Source: Micropterus salmoides (lineage: Eukaryota; Chordata; Actinopteri; Centrarchiformes; Centrarchidae). From it: 64,000 nt of DNA. Under the pieces are notes generated by a model. It worked only from the letters and a program-made list of their open reading frames with translations, searched no databases and was not told the origin of the DNA. The stretch is taken from contig NW_024041039.1 of NCBI RefSeq assembly GCF_014851395.1, positions 7,245,177 to 7,309,176 on the forward strand. The letters run 5' to 3'. The position numbers and the translations under genes were made by a program. Positions 32,801 to 44,662 of the stretch are shown in pieces; the stretch's first letter is position 1; each line of letters starts with the position of its first letter.

Positions 32801-35762
32801 CCACAATCGAACCTCAATGTTCAAACAGTTGTACCGTTCTAAGTTAAGCATTTGGTAACAGGAAAACAATTGTCAAATTATTGGTCATGATAAATGAGCG
32901 ACATTTATACATTAACGGCATTTCCGACGATGGTATGTAATACTTATTTCGTCCACTTGGGGGAGCTCAGGTTACATGAGGAAAGCTTAGATTAATCCAA
33001 AACAATCTTTCCCTAGGAACTGGGGAATTTAGTTATTTAGCCTTAAATTCAAGCTGGCAATTAATAGAGTATAGTATGACATTTCTTTATCATCATTTCT
33101 AAAGGAATTGTGTGAGAAAGTATTGTGAACAAGCATTGGTTACACATAAGATGAAGAAGTGTGCTTAATCTTGCTGAAAATAAAAACACTGCAAAAGTAA
33201 CTTATTTAGATTCTTTTCGGCAATAATATCAACAACAGATAGCAACAACATGGTAACATAACTACTCAAATAGAGGCAAACGTAATCAAGTAACTAAAAG
33301 ATTTAGTTAATGCTTTGAGTCTTTGGAGACTGCAGTCTTTGTTTACACAAAGTTCAGGGCTGTCCTGGATTTTGTCACTTAGGCGTGAAGGGGTATCACT
33401 TTGATGGGGTAATGAAACACAGAGCAAGGTCAGTTGTGTGTGTGTGTGGGGGGCAGTTTAGGGTTTCCTGCCCCCCTGCAAGGAGAGTTCTGATAGGCTG
33501 TTTGTAATCTCTGGTTAGTTTCTTTGTCATTTTAACAATTCAGGCACCGAGAGACTTATCTCGGCTGTTGTCAAAGGTGGCCAGTTTTACGATCAACTGC
33601 TCATGAATAGCACTTAGGGAAAGTGACCTTTCCACCCCCATTCTGTTGGGGTCTCTTCAGCCGTCTGTTGAAAGTTGATCTCAACCTTCCTGCTTCTCTC
33701 TCTCTCTCAGGAAGAGGGGGATAGTTTTGAGTAGTTCAAATTTATTTAATATAAAATGCACAAATCCACACTGTTGTCCACTACAATATAGCACCTACTA
33801 CAGATTTATTTAAGAGTTGTGCTGGAAATACTGACATTTAGTCAGACATAAATAAAATAATACCATGAATCTGCAATGTCATGAGTTTGAATGCAACTCA
33901 TGACTCTGACTGTCATGCCTCACATACCTCTTTCTTTTCTTGTTTTGTCTCTAAACACCATCTTATGAACCAGAAATGCCATAAAAATTGTCTTAAAAAC
34001 AGAAAGAGCAGTATTCCATGGGACTCTCTTCAAGGGTTGAGTGAAACGTCACCCAAATGAAGAATGGCAGCGATACCCAGACAGAGGACAGCTTCCTCAC
34101 TCTCCCTGTTTTTCTGAGCTCAATAAATCAGCTCAAGGTTCCTCAGTGATCCTCTGTGTGGCAGTGGAGGGGGATTTATCATTCTCTGATAAAGGCCTGG
34201 TCCTCGTCAACGTTCGCTTTCACCCTCTGCCAAGAATTTATGAGATCTGGTGGCATTGTGTGTGCAGCCTACCTAGTTACACAACAGAGCGCAAAGGGCT
34301 CAACAACAAGACAATTCATTGTGTTAACGCTATTAATTCCTACCCTGAATATGTTGTTCGGACAAATGGTGCTTCACAGAGTCATTTGCAACAATGCAAA
34401 GTAATATACAGCAAAGGTACAACCATTGTTCATTTTTGCCATTTATTTTATTAAAAACAATATTGCTGCTTTCACATCCAGATGTCTACAACACCAGTAA
34501 ACGCATAAAATCATTACTACTATTACAATTTAAAACAGTGTAACCTTTTCTTTCATGCTTCACCCTGTTTGCCAGTTACCTGCAGTATAAATAAATGCCA
34601 TCTGTGTGACTTTGTCTATGCAATTACCTAATTACATCTGTTAGACAGACATAATTAACCTCTGCTAATGCTATTAGAGCGCAGTCAAAGAGTAAATTCC
34701 ATTTTTTAAAACTCAACAATGTAAACAAAGAAAGTCATTTGTAAAAAAAAATACACAAAAGGCCTTCCCATCTTTTGGCATCTCAGGCTTGTAAAAGGAA
34801 ATAAGGAATGTTGGTTTGGGAAATGCATTAAAAAGATTCATGTGAGAATCAAGGCTTTCACATTCTATGATTCTGAATTGATTAACAATTCCAAAAATCA
34901 ATACTTCTATATGTGTAATGCTGTGCTTTCTCCTTGATAAAAGGGGGCGACGACATGAGCAAGGGTAGCTGCTAACTATATTGCTACAAAGGAGACAAAA
35001 ATTGAACGGTTTATCCTTGAAAAAGGCTAGCGTTTGGATGAAGTCACGAAAGGCGACTTAGATGAGCTATATTTAGGTTACGTTCTGCAGTTTACCGCAC
35101 ACAAATAAAGAGGGCTTTACTAAAGATTTTTATACACTGCATTATAAAACATAACTGGCAGGTAAGCTGACTGCTCTTGCTGTAGTTTTGATTCAAGAAC
35201 AAATCTAGTCTCAATCATATTTTCTGGAATCTGGCAATATCCAATATTTTTCTGAGCCCATGAAAAGCCCAAAACAAACAGTGCATTGATCCTACTAACA
35301 AGTATTGTTTGTGCAGCCAAAGCCTGATATATCTTATTCCTTTGTGCAATAGAGCTACATTGTTGTCCAAAAACTATTTTAAAAAACATCAATGAGCCAC
35401 ACCACTGCACTGGGTGTCATGTTCCTTCATTACAAAAAACAGGAATAGCAGCAAACAACTGTAGTTTATTTAGAGTCAGTCGCACAAGGTCCTGCTGCCA
35501 TAAATACTCTATAGCACTTTGTGAGTATTCATTTGCAGCTGAAAATAGTATAGCTGATAATAAACAAATACACTACTTACTCCTTTTTGACTGACTGTTT
35601 TCTAAAAACTACAGTGCCCAGCTGTTTTAGGAAATTGCTGAGCCTTTTTATGAATCTATATATTTATGACTTGTTTTTTTAAAGATTTATGAAGTAGGAA
35701 TCGATGGACTCTGGGCTGAGTTCAATAGACAAGGTAATTAGAAAGTATTGAGAGGCAGACTA
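32801..35762. other. Gene-free stretch
   Basis: No gene. GT and CT simple runs lie near 33435-33450 and 33695-33712. An open frame of 137 codons (34041-34454) overlaps another of 82 codons in a second frame and shows no motif. The last 13 bases (35750-35762) form the left target duplication of the Rex3-like element. Confidence 0.5.
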
Positions 35763-36017
35763 AAGTCCCTCTATGACCAATCGAGGAAGAGAGACCCTGC
35801 CCCCGTCTGGAGCCAGGTCCAGAGGGAGGGCTCACCAGCGAGCGCCTGGTGGCCAGGTTTGCCACGGAGCCCGGTCGGGCACAGCCCGAAACAGCAACGT
35901 GGCACCCCCCCTCTCCATCCTTTGGACCCACCATCCATAGGAAGATCCACAAGGGTCGGGTGCGCTGCCACATGGGTGACGGTGAAGGTCAGGGGCCTCG
36001 ACGGACCAGACCCGGGC

Positions 36018-37071
36018 AACGTCACCTCTCTGTGGGGGAAGGAGCCAGGACTTGTGCGGGAGATTGAGTGCTACCAGTTGGATCTGGTGGGGCTGACCTC
36101 CACGCACAGTCTCGGTTCTGGAACCGTACCCCTTGATAGGGGATGGACCCTATTCTTCTCTGGAGTTGCCCAGGGTGTGAGGCGCCAGGCGGGTGTGGGG
36201 ATACTCACAAGCCACTGGCAGAGCACCGCTACGTTGGAGTTTACTCCGGTGAACGAGAGGGTTGCCTCCCTACGCCTTCAGGTTTTGGGGGGGAAAACTC
36301 TGACTGTTGTTTGTGCATATGCACCAAACAGCAGTTCAGAGTATTCGGAGAGTATTCTATGAGACCCTGAATGGAGTTCTGTATGGGGCTCCAGTAGGGG
36401 AATCCATAGTTCTACTGGGAGACTTCAACGCGCATGTGGGCAATGATGGAGATACCTGGAGAGGCGTGATTGGGAGGAATGGCCTCCCTGATCTAAACCC
36501 GAATGGGTGTTTGTTATTAGACTTTTGTGCTAGTCATGGATTGTCTATAACAAACACCATGTTCGAACATAAGGATGCTCATAAGTGTACGTGGTACCAG
36601 AGCACCCTAGGCCGAAGATCGATGATCGATTTTGTAATCGTTTCTTTGGATTTGAGGACGCATGTTTCGGACACTCGGGTGAAGAGAGGGGTGGAGCTGT
36701 CAACTGATCGCCATCTGGTGGTGAGTTGGGTCAGGGCTTGGGGGAAGACTCTGGACAGACCCGGTAAGCCCAAACGGGTAGTGCGGGTGAACTGGGAACG
36801 TCTGGAGGAGGCCCTTGTCCACGAGATCTTCAACTCACACCTCTGGCAGAGCTTTGTTTGCTCTGCTGTGGCAGATGCAAAGCAGCGGGTGTGGGAGAAG
36901 TTCGGAGAAGACATGGAGAAGGACTTTTGGTCGGCACCAAAGTGCTTCTGGAGAACTGTCTGCCACCTCAGGAGGGGGAAGCGGGGAACCATCCAAGCTG
37001 TGTACAGTAAGGATGGGACTTCAACTGAGGAGGTAATTGGGCAGTGGAAGGAACACTTTAGGAACTCCTAA
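36018..37071 (+). pseudogene. Rex3-like LINE endonuclease domain (EEP), frameshifted
   Basis: The domain opens with NVTSLWGKEPGLVREIECYQ (from 36018), then LDLVGLTSTHSLGSG and WTLFFSGVAQGVRRQAGVGI. A frame change between about 36305 and 36360 moves it to the next frame, which then runs intact for 254 codons (36307-37071). In that frame residues 36-45 are LLGDFNAHVG (the GDFN motif), followed by NTMFEHKDAHKCTWYQ, RRSMIDFVIVS and STDRHLVVSW (the normal SDH-type catalytic histidine block). The C-terminal part (KFGEDMEKDFWSAPKCFWRT) is the linker to the reverse transcriptase. In active relatives this enzyme nicks target DNA. The frameshift makes this copy inactive. Confidence 0.85.
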
Positions 37072-37091
37072 ATCCGACTGACACGCCCTCT

Positions 37092-37729
37092 CTAGTAGAG
37101 GCAGAGCTGGAGGCTGCAGCCTACATGTGTTTTGTAGATCTGGAGAAGGCGTATGACCGGGTCCCCCGGGAGATACTGTGGGAGGTGCTGCGGGAATATG
37201 GGGTGAGGGGGTCTCTTCTCAGGGCTATCCAATCCCTGTACATCCAAAGTCGGATTCTTTCCAGGTGAGGGTTGACCTTCTGGGCTGTGCTTTGTCACCA
37301 ATCCTATTTGTGATACTGAGACAGGATATGTATAGTCGTGGTGGGGAGGGGTTGCGGTTCGGTGGGCTTAGGATCTCGTCATGTTTTGCTAATGATTTGG
37401 TCCTGATGGCATCATCGGTCCATGACCCTCAGCTCTCACTGGATCGGTTCGAGTGTGAAGCGGTTGGGATGAGGATTAGCACCTCTAAATCTGAGGCCAT
37501 GGTTCTCAGTAGGAAACCGGTGGAGTGCCAACTCCAGGTAGGGAATGAGTCCTTACCCCATGTGAAGGAGTTCAAGTACCTTGGGGTCTTGTTCACGAGT
37601 GAGGGGAGACTGGAGCAGGAGACTGGCCGGAGAATCGGAGCAGTGGGGGCGGTATTGTACTCGCTTCACCGCACTGTTGTGACAGAAAGAGAGCTGAGCC
37701 GTAAGGCAAAGCTCTCGATCTACTGGTGA
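37092..37729 (+). pseudogene. Rex3-like reverse transcriptase remnant with mutated catalytic box
   Basis: Just after the endonuclease linker the sequence jumps to MCFVDLEKAYDRVPREILWE (37125 onward), the block carrying the first catalytic aspartate. Roughly 200-250 residues that normally precede it are deleted. A frame change near 37265 leads to LLGCALSPILFVIL, and then CFANDLVLMASS. The catalytic FADD box has become FAND (asparagine codon aat at 37391-37393). The thumb region SKSEAMVLSRKPVEC, VKEFKYLGVLFTSEGRLEQE and AKLSIYW follows, ending in a stop at 37727. Loss of the aspartate, the deletion and the frameshift each suffice to inactivate it. Confidence 0.85.
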
Positions 37730-38156
37730 ATTTTCGTTCCTACCCTCACCTATGGTTATGAAGGCTGGGTCATGACCGAAAGAACGAGATTGCAGGTACA
37801 AGCGCCCGAAATGGGCTCAGGCGGGTGGCTGTGTCTCCCTTAGAGATAGGGTGAGAAGCTCAGCCATCCGCGAGGAACTCAGTAGAGCTGCTGCTCCTTT
37901 GCGTTGAAAGGAGTTGAGGTGGTTTGGGCATCTGTTAAGGATGCCTCCTGGACGCCTCCCTAAGGAGGTGTTCCAGGCACATCCAACTGGGAGGAGGCCT
38001 CGGGGAAGACCCAGGACTAGGTGGAGAGTTTATATCTCCGCGCTGGCCTGGGAACGCCTCGGGATCCCCCAGTCAGAGCTGGTTAATGTGGCCTGGGAAA
38101 GAGAAGTTTGGGGTCCCATGCTGGAGCTGCTGCCCCCGCGACCTGACCCCGGATAA
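37730..38156 (+). pseudogene. Rex3-like LINE C-terminal domain
   Basis: After a stop and frame changes the text continues with a block like TYGYEGWVMTERTRLQ and SLRDRVRSSAIREELS. A clean 80-codon frame (37914-38156) then reads MRWFGHLLRMPPGRLPKEVF, GRRPRGRPRTRW, ALAWERLGIPQSELVNVAWE and LLPPRPDPG before the stop. This arginine/proline-rich segment is the usual end of RTE-type open reading frames in fish. An older copy of the same segment is at 63085-63300. Confidence 0.8.
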
Positions 38157-38189
38157 GCGGATGAAGATGGATGGATGAGAGGCGGAGTA

Positions 38190-38464
38190 ACGCATTCTTG
38201 GTTTTGGTCTTTTCATAAGATTTTTTGACAATTAAAATTTTGAATTACACTGTAATAACTGTAATTACATTATGTAATTAATGTAACTGAACTGCAGTCC
38301 ACTTACCAAGAATCTAATAGTTTAAATGTTCGATGTTTGAATAATACATTGACAACAGCACAATGTAAATTGTAAATCCCACCTGCATTGTGCCGTTACA
38401 AAATTCATTACTAGCATGGAAGTAAAGCACTTCAGGCATTACTCAAACTTAAGAAACTGCTTTC
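38190..38464. other. Short gene-free spacer
   Basis: AT-rich spacer between the LINE and the truncated SINE. It contains alternating taattac/gtaatta words near 38245-38285 and nothing else recognisable. Confidence 0.5.
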
Positions 38465-38474
38465 GATGATAGAA

Positions 38475-38591
38475 CCCATACATCCATCCATCCATCGTCA
38501 ACCGCTTACCCTGCGTAAGGGGTTGTGGCGGGCTGGAGCAAATCCCAGCTGACATCGGGCGAAATGCGTGAATGCGCCAATCCATCGCAGG
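38475..38591 (-). mobile_element. 5'-truncated SINE with Rex3-like tail
   Basis: Minus-strand copy of the same SINE family as 20476-20820, limited to its last 110 bp or so: catccatccatccatcgtca accgcttaccctgcgt, then caaatcccagctgacatcgg gcgaa. It stops at ccaatccatcgcag. Exact 10-bp direct repeats gatgatagaa at 38465-38474 and 38592-38601 mark the insertion, so the copy was already 5'-truncated when it integrated. It lies only about 300 bp from the LINE. Confidence 0.85.
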
Positions 38592-38601
38592 GATGATAGA
38601 A

Positions 38602-40140
38602 TCATTTATGCTTTTTGAGGTAATGATTGATTCAATTTTGGGAAACTAAACATTTTCAAAGTACATTCTAGACTTCTGGCATGAAACCCCTCATTTACAG
38701 ACTTATGTGATTTTCCTTTATGTTGTTTTTTCTTTCTTCTATTAATGACGGATCATTTGCAACAGACCATCAACTGTACGCTACAGCCTTGTCGTCATAT
38801 CATGAGCTCTTAGATTCTTGAAAAGACATTGCCTGCTCATTAGCTGATATCCTGAGGCACAGCTGTCTCTATTTTTGCTTGTGAAGCTTTTGTTGTTGAC
38901 CTCCAGGTGCTTTAGCCACCCCTCTCTTTTAACTCTCTTCTCATTCTTCCTCTCCATCTCACGCTCAGTTCATCCCTCGATTCCCTTCGCTCGCCTCTGG
39001 CCAAACAGTGGATCTTTTTGTATCTCTCATAAATGTCTGTTTATGAAGCTGTGTATTGAACTTTTAAAGCTGTATCATTATTAGGTCATGCTGGTAATGG
39101 GAAGAGTATGAATACAGTAGCTGCCATAACCATGTAGGTGTTGTGTTTTTAGGGTGTAGCCATATCTTAGCTTTTCAAGTTTGATGTATTTTTCTAACAT
39201 CTGAAAAAACCTAAAATGTTCCTATAAGCCAAAGGGGGAAATAAACTCGATCTCATTGCTGTCATCACTGTCTCTCCTTTGGTTTGGCCAGCTAAAACAC
39301 TTCATTTTCCAGCCTGCTCTTATTGTTATGACAGTGAGGTTTTTGTTTTCAGCTGACTCAGGTTACTCTCTGCCTCACTGAGTCATATCTGCTGAGTCAC
39401 TGGAGAGCTGCAGGACCTCGCACCACATCTCCTGATCAAAGGGGCTTGACCATCAGCAAAACAGCAACTTTGGATATATCCAGCAGGCTAACATATAGCA
39501 GCAAGATCGATTTCAACTGGTACTGACACTTATGTGAGTGAGGATACAGTAGATGAGCTGTACGCATAAAATCTGACTCATTTTGTTTTCAGACAAGGCT
39601 TTTGAGATATATCAAACCTCTCTGTCACGAGGCCTGGTCCTCTGAGGTTTTTCTTTGTATGCCTTTCATTCTCTTAATTAACTTTAGTTTTAATACTAAT
39701 ATAATAATACTACATGACCGATCAGTCAAATTTCAACTCGAGTCTGATGTGAATTCTCGAGGGTGAAATAAAATCTGCTTGCTCAACAGGTACAGCAGTC
39801 AAAAAAACCCATCCATATTAGGATATGGCAGCATGCTCTTGTTCACATGGAGATGTGCCATATAACATTAACCCCTTGCCCAAATTTATGTAATGCAACA
39901 TTAACCTAAAAGCATGAAACATAACTGATGCCTCAGATGCAACAATAGTCCATGCTGACATTTAATCGGTTTTAAAATGGATCTTTTATCATGGGAAATG
40001 TGATAATGAGGATACTCATTTACATCAAAGGCCTGATGGTGTAACTACATACACTCATCCAAACATAGCAGTAGATTGGACAGACAAACAAGATATTTCA
40101 AACCTGCCCCACTTTGTAGCTCTGGTGCAGTAGCAGGGAG
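38602..40140. other. Gene-free stretch
   Basis: No gene and no repeat recognised in about 1.5 kb. The longest open frame (69 codons, 38875-39084) is a pyrimidine-rich stretch. Confidence 0.5.
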
Positions 40141-40390
40141 ACTAGGGCCATATGATTTCCGCGATGCGGAAAACACAGATGGAATTGCAGAATTTGCGCT
40201 AGGGGTTCAGTGAATAATCAATGTAGTCAAAAAACGGACAATGAAATTGGTTGCCAACAAATTTAATTCTAGTTTTTTAATTCATTTCAAAACACTTTAT
40301 TCCGTCCTCAAGGTGCAATTCATGGAAAGTGAGTGAAAAGTACACAGTACAATTCATTCACACACAAAAATCAAAATAATAATACAGTAA
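40141..40390. repeat. Possible hAT-like MITE start plus LINE tail scrap
   Basis: The text tagggccatatgatttccgc gatgcggaaaacacag resembles the start of a fish MITE with a cagggccctatg-type end. At 40290-40330 the words cactttattccgtcctcaag gtgcaattca resemble a LINE tail in reverse. Both are fragments without confirmed ends. Confidence 0.35.
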
Positions 40391-42402
40391 TTTAATTACT
40401 TTTTTCTATATCTGTGCAGAAAAATGCTGAACATGTTCAACTGCTGTTGAGAGATGCGAACATATGCTTTCTCTACTTTACCTTGCCAAGGATTTAAACC
40501 AGCAACCTTCTAGCAACAAGTCCACCATTCTCACCTTCAGAGTAACTTCTACCCTCATTAAATGGCCCAGCGCTATTTGTAGCTCTGTTCTTATCCACTG
40601 TCAGCTACAGTAAATGGGAATATATTGGCTTGGGGATGATGAGGGCATATAAATGGGATAGGGAGGAGGGAGAGCATGGAGGGGTGGGGGCATGCAGACC
40701 TTACTCAGCTGAATGGACCGTCAGTGACACACACTCCTGGAAGTGGGTCAAGAACACAAACCTCCAACCCGAGCCATGCAGGCAGACAGAGCCTATTAAT
40801 TCAAAACCGTAAATAAGCAAAGCGCCATATGACTCGCAAATTATCATAATATGTAAATTGAAATAAAGTAATTATTGTAGGCTATAGAGGTACATGATTT
40901 TAAGCCAGTTTTGCCTTAAGTATCGACATTAGCTCAGTACAGCGTGATCCACAGCACGATAATAATGATAAATAATCCCCCCACCCTGTAGAGCCAAAAA
41001 TACTCCTCCTCTAGCAATTCTAAAACAGGTAACAGACTCAGCTGTTAATCCTTTAAATGTGAGGAACAGACACTTATATATATTCATGCATATTAATGCA
41101 CTGCTGCAACCCAACCTGACAGGGGAGCTTATTAAATTCTGGTTCTTAAAAACCACCACGACATTCAGGAGTCTAAATCCTGTCCTAACCTTGTTAGCTT
41201 GTGTAAATAACAACGATGTGGGGGAATCGTAACACTGTGCCCCTCGACACAACCAGCCAAATTAAGATGTGTTTTGGCATTTTCACCTGGGACAATCAGT
41301 CACAACCCAACTGAGAGGGTGTACTTAGATGCATGAAAATCAGCCAGCAAATACTAATAATAAAGGCACCGCTGGCTTCTCTCAGTAAAGCAATAAACAG
41401 TGATGTAACAGTATTATTGTGTTAGTAATACAAATTCATACTAAAAATTAGAATACAACAGGCACAAAGAGACAAGGATTCATCAAAAAAATCTCTTCTC
41501 TGTCCTGAAGAAGAGTTGACTGAGATTTCTTGGCAATCAAAGTTTCAAGGACCTGAAGGAGTCACATATGTTCAAAATCAACGGCAGACATTAAAGCGCT
41601 GTGTCCCATCAGTTTGTTTCATGTAAACTATGTTATCAGGCAGCTCACACAAAGGCCCCAATTCTGAACCTACTAAAGTATAATAACATGCCTTATAATG
41701 AAGAGGCACTTCCTGAAGGGCACTTCATAAAGTATGCAAATCTGCAGGCAAATAAAGTGCCCAAGCTTAACTGAGATAGTGTGAGGTCGAGAGCGACCAG
41801 GGAACATTGTGGCCCCCTTTTCACTTTCATCCTCCTGATACCAGAGGAGTTTCTTTATGCGTCTCTAAAGCAAAATATGATCAAGAAACCAACCTTGCAC
41901 TCTCATTTTTATTTCAAGTGTGGCTTTGACAAGTTGCTGGTGTTTATTTATTCGTTAATTTATGGTTTGAAGTGCAGTCAGTGGGTCGAAAAAGTGCAAA
42001 GACATCTGATGGCACATGCTGAGGTGAGTCAAATACACAAATACATCTCTGTGTGCCAGGCTGGAGCAAGCGCTCCGAGCAAAGTAATAAACACATACGC
42101 TAAGACTTCTGCCTCATTCTTCTGCTCCACAAGGTCAAAAGGCTTTGCAGAGCCTGTAGGGGATGTTCAGATTGCAATTGTACACTTTCCAATCTCTGCA
42201 TTCATCGGGGGCTCTGAAATCCAAACAGAGTCAATGAGCACTAGAGGGTCCCTCACAAGTAGAAAGTGCAAGCAACCGCTTATAGTTTCTTACACTTCAC
42301 AGCAAAATGGCTCTGAGGAACGAAAGAGTCAAGCTAATGAGTTTCAAGAGAAATTATGTAACTCAAAATGCTACAAGAGAAACATTAATACTTGAGGTTA
42401 TA
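40391..42402. other. Gene-free stretch
   Basis: No gene recognised. It contains most of the 204-codon open frame at 41781-42395, the longest non-transposon frame in the window. It has no signal peptide, domain or repeat that I recognise, and its composition matches the surrounding non-coding DNA. I do not call it a gene, but record it because of its length. Confidence 0.4.
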
Positions 42403-42408
42403 ATAGTG

Positions 42409-43406
42409 CAGGGTTTCTGCAGGTTTCACCCAGTCAAATTTAAGACTTTTTAAGACCACTGTGTTTGAAATTTAAGACCTATATCACGATATCAAACAAA
42501 ATTGGCATTGGATGTCAACAATGAAACACCGGGATGGATGATGACATTGATAAGCTACGTAATTAACAAGCTGGCATGCGGTGAACCTGCTGCCATTAAA
42601 AAAGGTTGACGGGTGGAAATATCCAGAATATTAAAGCCACATGCTTCAGGGCGGGATTATCTGTGAATCGTTACTATGGTGACTTGTCAATCAGGCTAGA
42701 GTAACTTGTACCCACGGCACTGTGTAAATTTAACCAGTGCTGTTGAAAAAGCATGTTAGGACTTGGCTGTTCACTTTCTCTGGTGAGTACATTTAGAATG
42801 TTGTTGACTAGACAAAATTGTCAACCCTGTTAAAATAAGCTAAGCAAGCTAGCTAGCTCCATACACGGCCGTTAGCTCCACCGTCTCGTCCAAATATGGT
42901 CACTTCCGGGCACTTCCTTATTTTATACAGTCTATGCGTCACTTTCTGCCGCTCTCTCGCTCACATTCACTTATCCTTTGAAGAATAAGGAGAGGAAGAC
43001 AGCCATGCATTGAGTGTTACCGTAGCTTACTGAAAATCATTAATGATCAGGTGAAATTTTAGTAGCGGCGCTCATTCATTAAGCAGCGACAGTAGGCTTC
43101 AAATATGTTGCTAGCGACTGATTTTAACCAAGCCCTAAGTTCTGTTTCTTTCAGGCAAGAGTCACTAAGGTTGCATTTTCACACAGCTGAAGAATAACAG
43201 ATTTGTTATTAGAAGAACATATCTGTTTTATATCAGTGGTACAATCCAATAAGACGACAGCTGCATGTTGTAGTCGTAATACATTTTGGACTATTGCACA
43301 AGAAAAAACTACGGGAGGAAAAAACATTCTAAAGTGTTAAGACTTTTTAAGGCCTTAAATTTTGATTTTAAAATTTAAGACTTTTTAAGACCCCAAGGAA
43401 ACCCTG
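42409..43406. mobile_element. hAT-like MITE, about 1 kb
   Basis: The ends are inverted: cagggtttctgcaggttt at the left, and ccaaggaaaccctg at the right. Both ends carry tttaagactttttaagacc-type words (42440-42460 and 43370-43392; also aaggccttaaattttga). A direct repeat atagtg abuts both ends (42403-42408 and 43407-43412). The CAGGG...CCCTG termini suggest an hAT relationship, although hAT elements usually duplicate 8 bp. The interior has no transposase. It includes a GC-richer segment (42865-42965) with a ctagctagctcc cluster and a micro-insertion near 42918-42939. Confidence 0.65.
42911..42946. repeat. Micro-insertion (about 22 bp) with imperfect flanking repeats
   Basis: The segment 42918-42939 contains tatacagtctatg, the core also found at 9652-9667 and 52235-52254. 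It is bracketed by cacttcc (42911-42917) and cactttc (42940-42946), six of seven identical. Because cacttcc also occurs just upstream (42901-42907), this instance is weaker than the other two. Confidence 0.35.
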
Positions 43407-43412
43407 ATAGTG

Positions 43413-44619
43413 TATTAGAAAGTTCAGATTAGAGGTCTTCATATTAGACTTCCGAGGAACAGAGACCTGACCCAGGACAGCCCAAAATTCAAGATTTATA
43501 ACCTGCGAGAACCTCTAGTTCAAGTGTAAACACTGTAGATAGAGGGGAAGAACATTGTAGCCCCAGTATTTGGTAAGTAACAATTTATGTGATATGAGAA
43601 GTATATCAGATATGTACCCATAATTGCAAAGGCAGTAAAAACACAAAAGAGATTTTTTAAGAGATTCTAGAGCTGACTGAGAACCTGTGTAGTAATCTTC
43701 GTGAACTCTGACTGAACTTCCATGAACCTCTTTCATACAAAGGTGTATACTGCACCTTTTATTTTTTACCTGTGAGGCATCCTGAGGCATTTGCTTGCTC
43801 CCTCTGGATTCATAAAAAAATAAATAAACTCCTGATGAACCTCTCACTTTGAAAATGTCAAATCAAGATGCATCTGTAATGATGGTATCTACAAATTAAA
43901 TGCAATAATTGTTCCACTGGCTCGAGAATCATTACGGGGGTTTAACTGTACGTAATTCACACAGTATAATTGCATTTTGCAGGGGGGCTTTGGTTTCATT
44001 ACCTCTGTTAAAGCCACATTCGACATGCCTGTGAAACAGAAAGGGATTTGTACAACTTCACAATGAAAAGGACATTAACTATTCTGTGGATTTGATGGCT
44101 ATTACGCTGTAATGAGCCCAATTTTAGTGGGAAAATCGACAGCGTTACATCTGTACAAAGTAAATGTAATTCATACTTATGGTTCTCAGGACATTTGTAA
44201 TGTATTGTTGTATAATACAACACCCTGTTGAGCAGGACTAAGAATTTCACAAGCATAAATGATTCTATTAAGATATTCAGTTATACAGCTCCCATTTTGG
44301 TTGCGAGAATAATCAGTTATTTATTTATTTATTGAGAATTGTGAACAAACAAGTAGTGTTGTAGTGCCCAGGAAACAAAACCATTACTACCTTTAGGGCC
44401 CACTTGAAGTCAGGTTAATGGTGGTATACGTCAAAGCTAATCTAGGAAACAGCCTGTCTGACAGCTAACCAGAGGAGCAACCTCTCAGCAAAAATCCCTG
44501 CCTCTGAGTCTGAAAAACGCTGACTTACAGTGCATTTAACAGTTATTTAGCATGGCAAGTTGACTAAGAACACAGTCTAATTTACTGCATTATGGCCTGG
44601 GGGGAAACATGCATTCAGT

Positions 44620-44662
<43 letters not shown>

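Larger units (their letters stand above)
35763..38176 (+). mobile_element. Rex3-like RTE-clade LINE, internally deleted
   Basis: A 2.4-kb LINE on the plus strand. A 5' leader is followed by an endonuclease remnant, then a reverse transcriptase that has lost its fingers region, then the C-terminal domain, and a very short 3' UTR (cccgcgacctgaccccggat aagcgg) ending in gatggatggatg. Short 3' UTR and GATG-type tail fit the RTE/Rex3 clade. Imperfect 13-bp direct repeats (11 of 13 identical) flank it: gagaggcagacta at 35750-35762 and gagaggcggagta at 38177-38189. They support a full-length insertion and later internal deletion (about 0.8 kb missing from a normal element of just over 3 kb). GC content is far above the neighbourhood, as usual for this family. 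The clade call is from memory of family sequences, not a search. Confidence 0.85.

Noticed and set aside
32522..32869. 115-codon minus-strand open frame in the CpG island
   Set aside because: It overlaps a 76-codon frame on the other strand. Both follow from high GC with few stops, and no domain is recognised.
35722..36107. Several minus-strand open frames in GC-rich DNA
   Set aside because: They are antisense to the 5' part of the Rex3-like LINE and arise from its low stop density.
41781..42395. 204-codon open frame on the plus strand
   Set aside because: It is the longest non-transposon frame, but it has no recognisable domain, no signal or repeat, and base composition like the surrounding non-coding DNA. 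Frames of this size occur by chance in 64 kb. A protein search or RNA-seq would decide.
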